From Treponema sp. (GTDB taxonomy: Bacteria > Spirochaetota > Spirochaetia > Treponematales > Treponemataceae), in assembly GCA_016293645.1 (NCBI GenBank), contig JAEDDW010000078.1:1-8513 (forward strand): DNA of 8,513 nucleotides, in the 5' to 3' direction. The notes under the pieces were generated by a model, which was not told the DNA's origin, did no database searches, and saw only the letters and a list, made by a program, of their open reading frames with translations. Positions 7,279 to 8,513 of the stretch are shown in pieces; within the stretch, counting starts at the first letter, position 1; each line of letters starts with the position of its first letter. A program made the position numbers and the translations under genes.

Positions 7279-7316
7279 CTTGCATATTTATACATTAAAA
7301 TGTATATTTATACATA
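7279..7316. promoter_or_regulatory. Tandem ARG-box-like operator upstream of argG
   Basis: Two 14-base near-identical palindromes, TGCATATTTATACA (7281-7294) and TGTATATTTATACA (7301-7314), repeat with a 20-base centre-to-centre distance. The second is a perfect TGTAT-N4-ATACA palindrome; the first has one arm mismatch. Extended to the standard 18-base ARG-box frame (7279-7296 and 7299-7316), they are 2 bases apart. This matches the paired, same-face arrangement bound by ArgR/AhrC hexamers, whose classic box is TGAAT-N4-ATTCA. The position over the promoter of an arginine-biosynthesis gene supports repression by arginine. The regulator's identity is inferred; no argR is in the window. Confidence 0.62.
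7280..7308 (+). promoter_or_regulatory. Probable sigma-70 promoter of argG
   Basis: TTGCAT (7280-7285) and TATATT (7303-7308) are separated by an ideal 17 bases. The -10 matches 5 of 6 consensus bases; the -35 matches only the first three. The start would fall near 7315, giving a leader of about 30 bases that contains the AGAGG ribosome site. Both hexamers lie within the two tandem palindromes, so a protein bound there would block RNA polymerase. Confidence 0.6.
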
Positions 7317-7332
7317 TATTCTTTATTTTTAT

Positions 7333-7337
7333 AGAGG
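7333..7337 (+). promoter_or_regulatory. Ribosome binding site of argG
   Basis: AGAGG sits 7 bases before ATG 7345. It fixes the start upstream of the lysine-rich extension. No other ATG, GTG or TTG lies in frame between it and the ATP-binding loop, so the extension is translated rather than an annotation artefact. Confidence 0.8.
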
Positions 7338-7344
7338 CATTATT

Positions 7345-8513
7345 ATGGCAAAGGTTACAGAAAAGGTTGCCGACAAGGCAAAGAAAACTGTTTCAAAGGC
7401 AAAGACAGCTGTAAAGACTGCTGCGAAGAAAACAACAAAGAAGTCAGGAAAGGACAAGGTTGTTCTTGCTTATTCAGGTGGACTTGATACAACTGTCATC
7501 ATTCCATGGCTTAAGGAAAACTACGACTACGATGTAATCGCTGTTTGTATCGACGTAGGTCAGGGTGACAACTGGAAGGCAATCAAGAACCGTGCCCTCA
7601 AGACTGGAGCATCTGCTTGTTATGTTGTAGACGCTCGCCAGGAATATATTGAAGAATACATCTGGCCTGCCCTCAAGGCTAATGCAATTTACGAAGATGA
7701 ATATCTTCTCGGAACTTCAACAGCTCGTCCACTTATTGGAAAGATTCTTGTTGAATATGCACGTCAGGAAGGTGCTGTTGCGATCTGTCACGGTGCAACA
7801 GGTAAGGGTAATGACCAGGTTCGCTTTGAACTTGCAATCAAGGCATTCGCTCCAGACCTCAAGTGTATCGCTGCATGGCGTGATGACAAGTGGAACATGG
7901 ACAGCCGTGAAGCTGAAATCAAGTATCTTGAAGACCGCGGACTTGAAGTTCCAATGAAGAAGGATCAGTCATACTCACGCGATGAAAACATCTGGCATCT
8001 TTCTCATGAAGGTCTTGAACTTGAGAAGACAGAAAATGAACCAAACTACAAGCACATGCTCAAGAACACAACAGTTCCAGAAGAAGCACCTGCTGCAGGT
8101 GAATATGTCAAGATCGAATTTGAAAAGGGTATTCCAGTTGCTGTAAACGGCAAGAAGATGGATGCCCTCAAGCTCCTTACAGAACTCAACAAGATCGGTG
8201 GACGCAATGGTATTGGTCTCGTTGACATCTGTGAAAACCGCTGTGTAGGTATGAAGAGCCGTGGTGTTTATGAGACACCGGGTGGAGCAATTCTTTATGC
8301 CGCACACCGCATGATGAACCACCTTACTCTTGATCGTGATACATATCACTACAAGCAGCAGCTTTCAATCAAGATCGGTGAACTCATCTATGACGGAAAG
8401 GTATTCACAACATTGTATGATTCATTGATGGCTTTCGTAGACAAGTCAGAAGAAACATGTACAGGTTGGGTTAAGCTCAAGCTCATCAAGGGTGCAATCC
8501 GTGGTGCAGGTTC
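7345..8513 (+). CDS. argG: Argininosuccinate synthase with lysine-rich N-terminal extension (3' end beyond window)
   Basis: This enzyme joins citrulline and aspartate using ATP, the penultimate step of arginine synthesis, in the cytoplasm. 389 codons are visible; by family length roughly 40-50 are missing at the 3' end. Hallmarks in order are the PP-loop motif AYSGGLDTT (42-50), GTSTARPLIGK (from 123), HGATGKGNDQVRFE (from 149), YSRDENIW (from 210), GGRNGIGLVDICENR (from 285) and the following KSRGVYETPGG. The family normally begins just before the PP-loop. Here about 36 extra residues precede it, with 13 Lys, 7 Ala and 6 Thr, two acidic residues and no aromatics, like a histone H1 tail. All 15 visible arginine codons after the tail are CGT/CGC and lysine is mostly AAG, unlike the upstream genes, suggesting high expression. 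Regulation is probably by the tandem operator upstream. Confidence 0.97.
   Translation, partial: MAKVTEKVADKAKKTVSKAKTAVKTAAKKTTKKSGKDKVVLAYSGGLDTTVIIPWLKENYDYDVIAVCIDVGQGDNWKAIKNRALKTGASACYVVDARQEYIEEYIWPALKANAIYEDEYLLGTSTARPLIGKILVEYARQEGAVAICHGATGKGNDQVRFELAIKAFAPDLKCIAAWRDDKWNMDSREAEIKYLEDRGLEVPMKKDQSYSRDENIWHLSHEGLELEKTENEPNYKHMLKNTTVPEEAPAAGEYVKIEFEKGIPVAVNGKKMDALKLLTELNKIGGRNGIGLVDICENRCVGMKSRGVYETPGGAILYAAHRMMNHLTLDRDTYHYKQQLSIKIGELIYDGKVFTTLYDSLMAFVDKSEETCTGWVKLKLIKGAIRGAG

Noticed and set aside
7289..7306. An 18-base perfect palindrome (8-base arms, AA centre) as an independent operator
   Set aside because: It arises from the facing halves of the two tandem palindromes and needs no separate explanation.
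7975..8349. 124-residue minus-strand open frame opposite argG
   Set aside because: It lies wholly antisense to strongly conserved ArgG sequence and reflects its skewed codon use.

Overview
The window looks like a chromosomal segment of a Treponema-like spirochaete, with moderate-to-low GC. This rests on the overall character of the sequence: a 582-residue protein that resembles uncharacterised spirochaetal proteins, secreted proteins with no obvious wider family, and start sites with weak or absent Shine-Dalgarno signals. The genus is an inference and no species is claimed. Nothing indicates phage, IS elements, CRISPR or recent transfer.

Layout. Positions 2-77 hold a complete tRNA-Arg (anticodon CCT), followed at once by a strong intrinsic terminator (85-133). 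Next comes a two-gene plus-strand operon (178-4421). Its first gene encodes a large exported protein of 1118 residues with a C-terminal NlpC/P60-like (papain-fold) module. Its second encodes a 295/296-residue exported protein of unknown function and is translationally coupled to the first by an ATGA overlap. A hairpin at 4430-4455 separates this operon from a convergent minus-strand gene for a 71-residue single-pass membrane protein (4444-4659). Divergent from that gene is a second operon (4738-7259): a 582-residue cytoplasmic protein of unknown function, overlapped by ATGA with pgeF (YfiH/laccase-domain, peptidoglycan editing factor). An 85-base intergenic region (7260-7344) carries a promoter overlapped by two tandem palindromes with ARG-box geometry. 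It drives argG (argininosuccinate synthase), which runs off the right edge of the window.

How the genes fit together. The first operon and pgeF both point to the cell envelope: an exported NlpC/P60-like putative hydrolase with a partner, and a PgeF enzyme implicated in peptidoglycan precursor fidelity. argG is a separate, apparently highly expressed arginine-biosynthesis gene, probably under ArgR-type repression. The most unusual observation is that ArgG starts with a lysine/alanine/threonine-rich tail of about 36 residues that resembles a histone H1-like tail, placed before the ATP-binding loop. The second is the architecture of the 1118-residue protein: a plausible catalytic Cys/His pair at the C-terminus with very wide spacing, and a possible degenerate copy of the same fold near residues 320-420.
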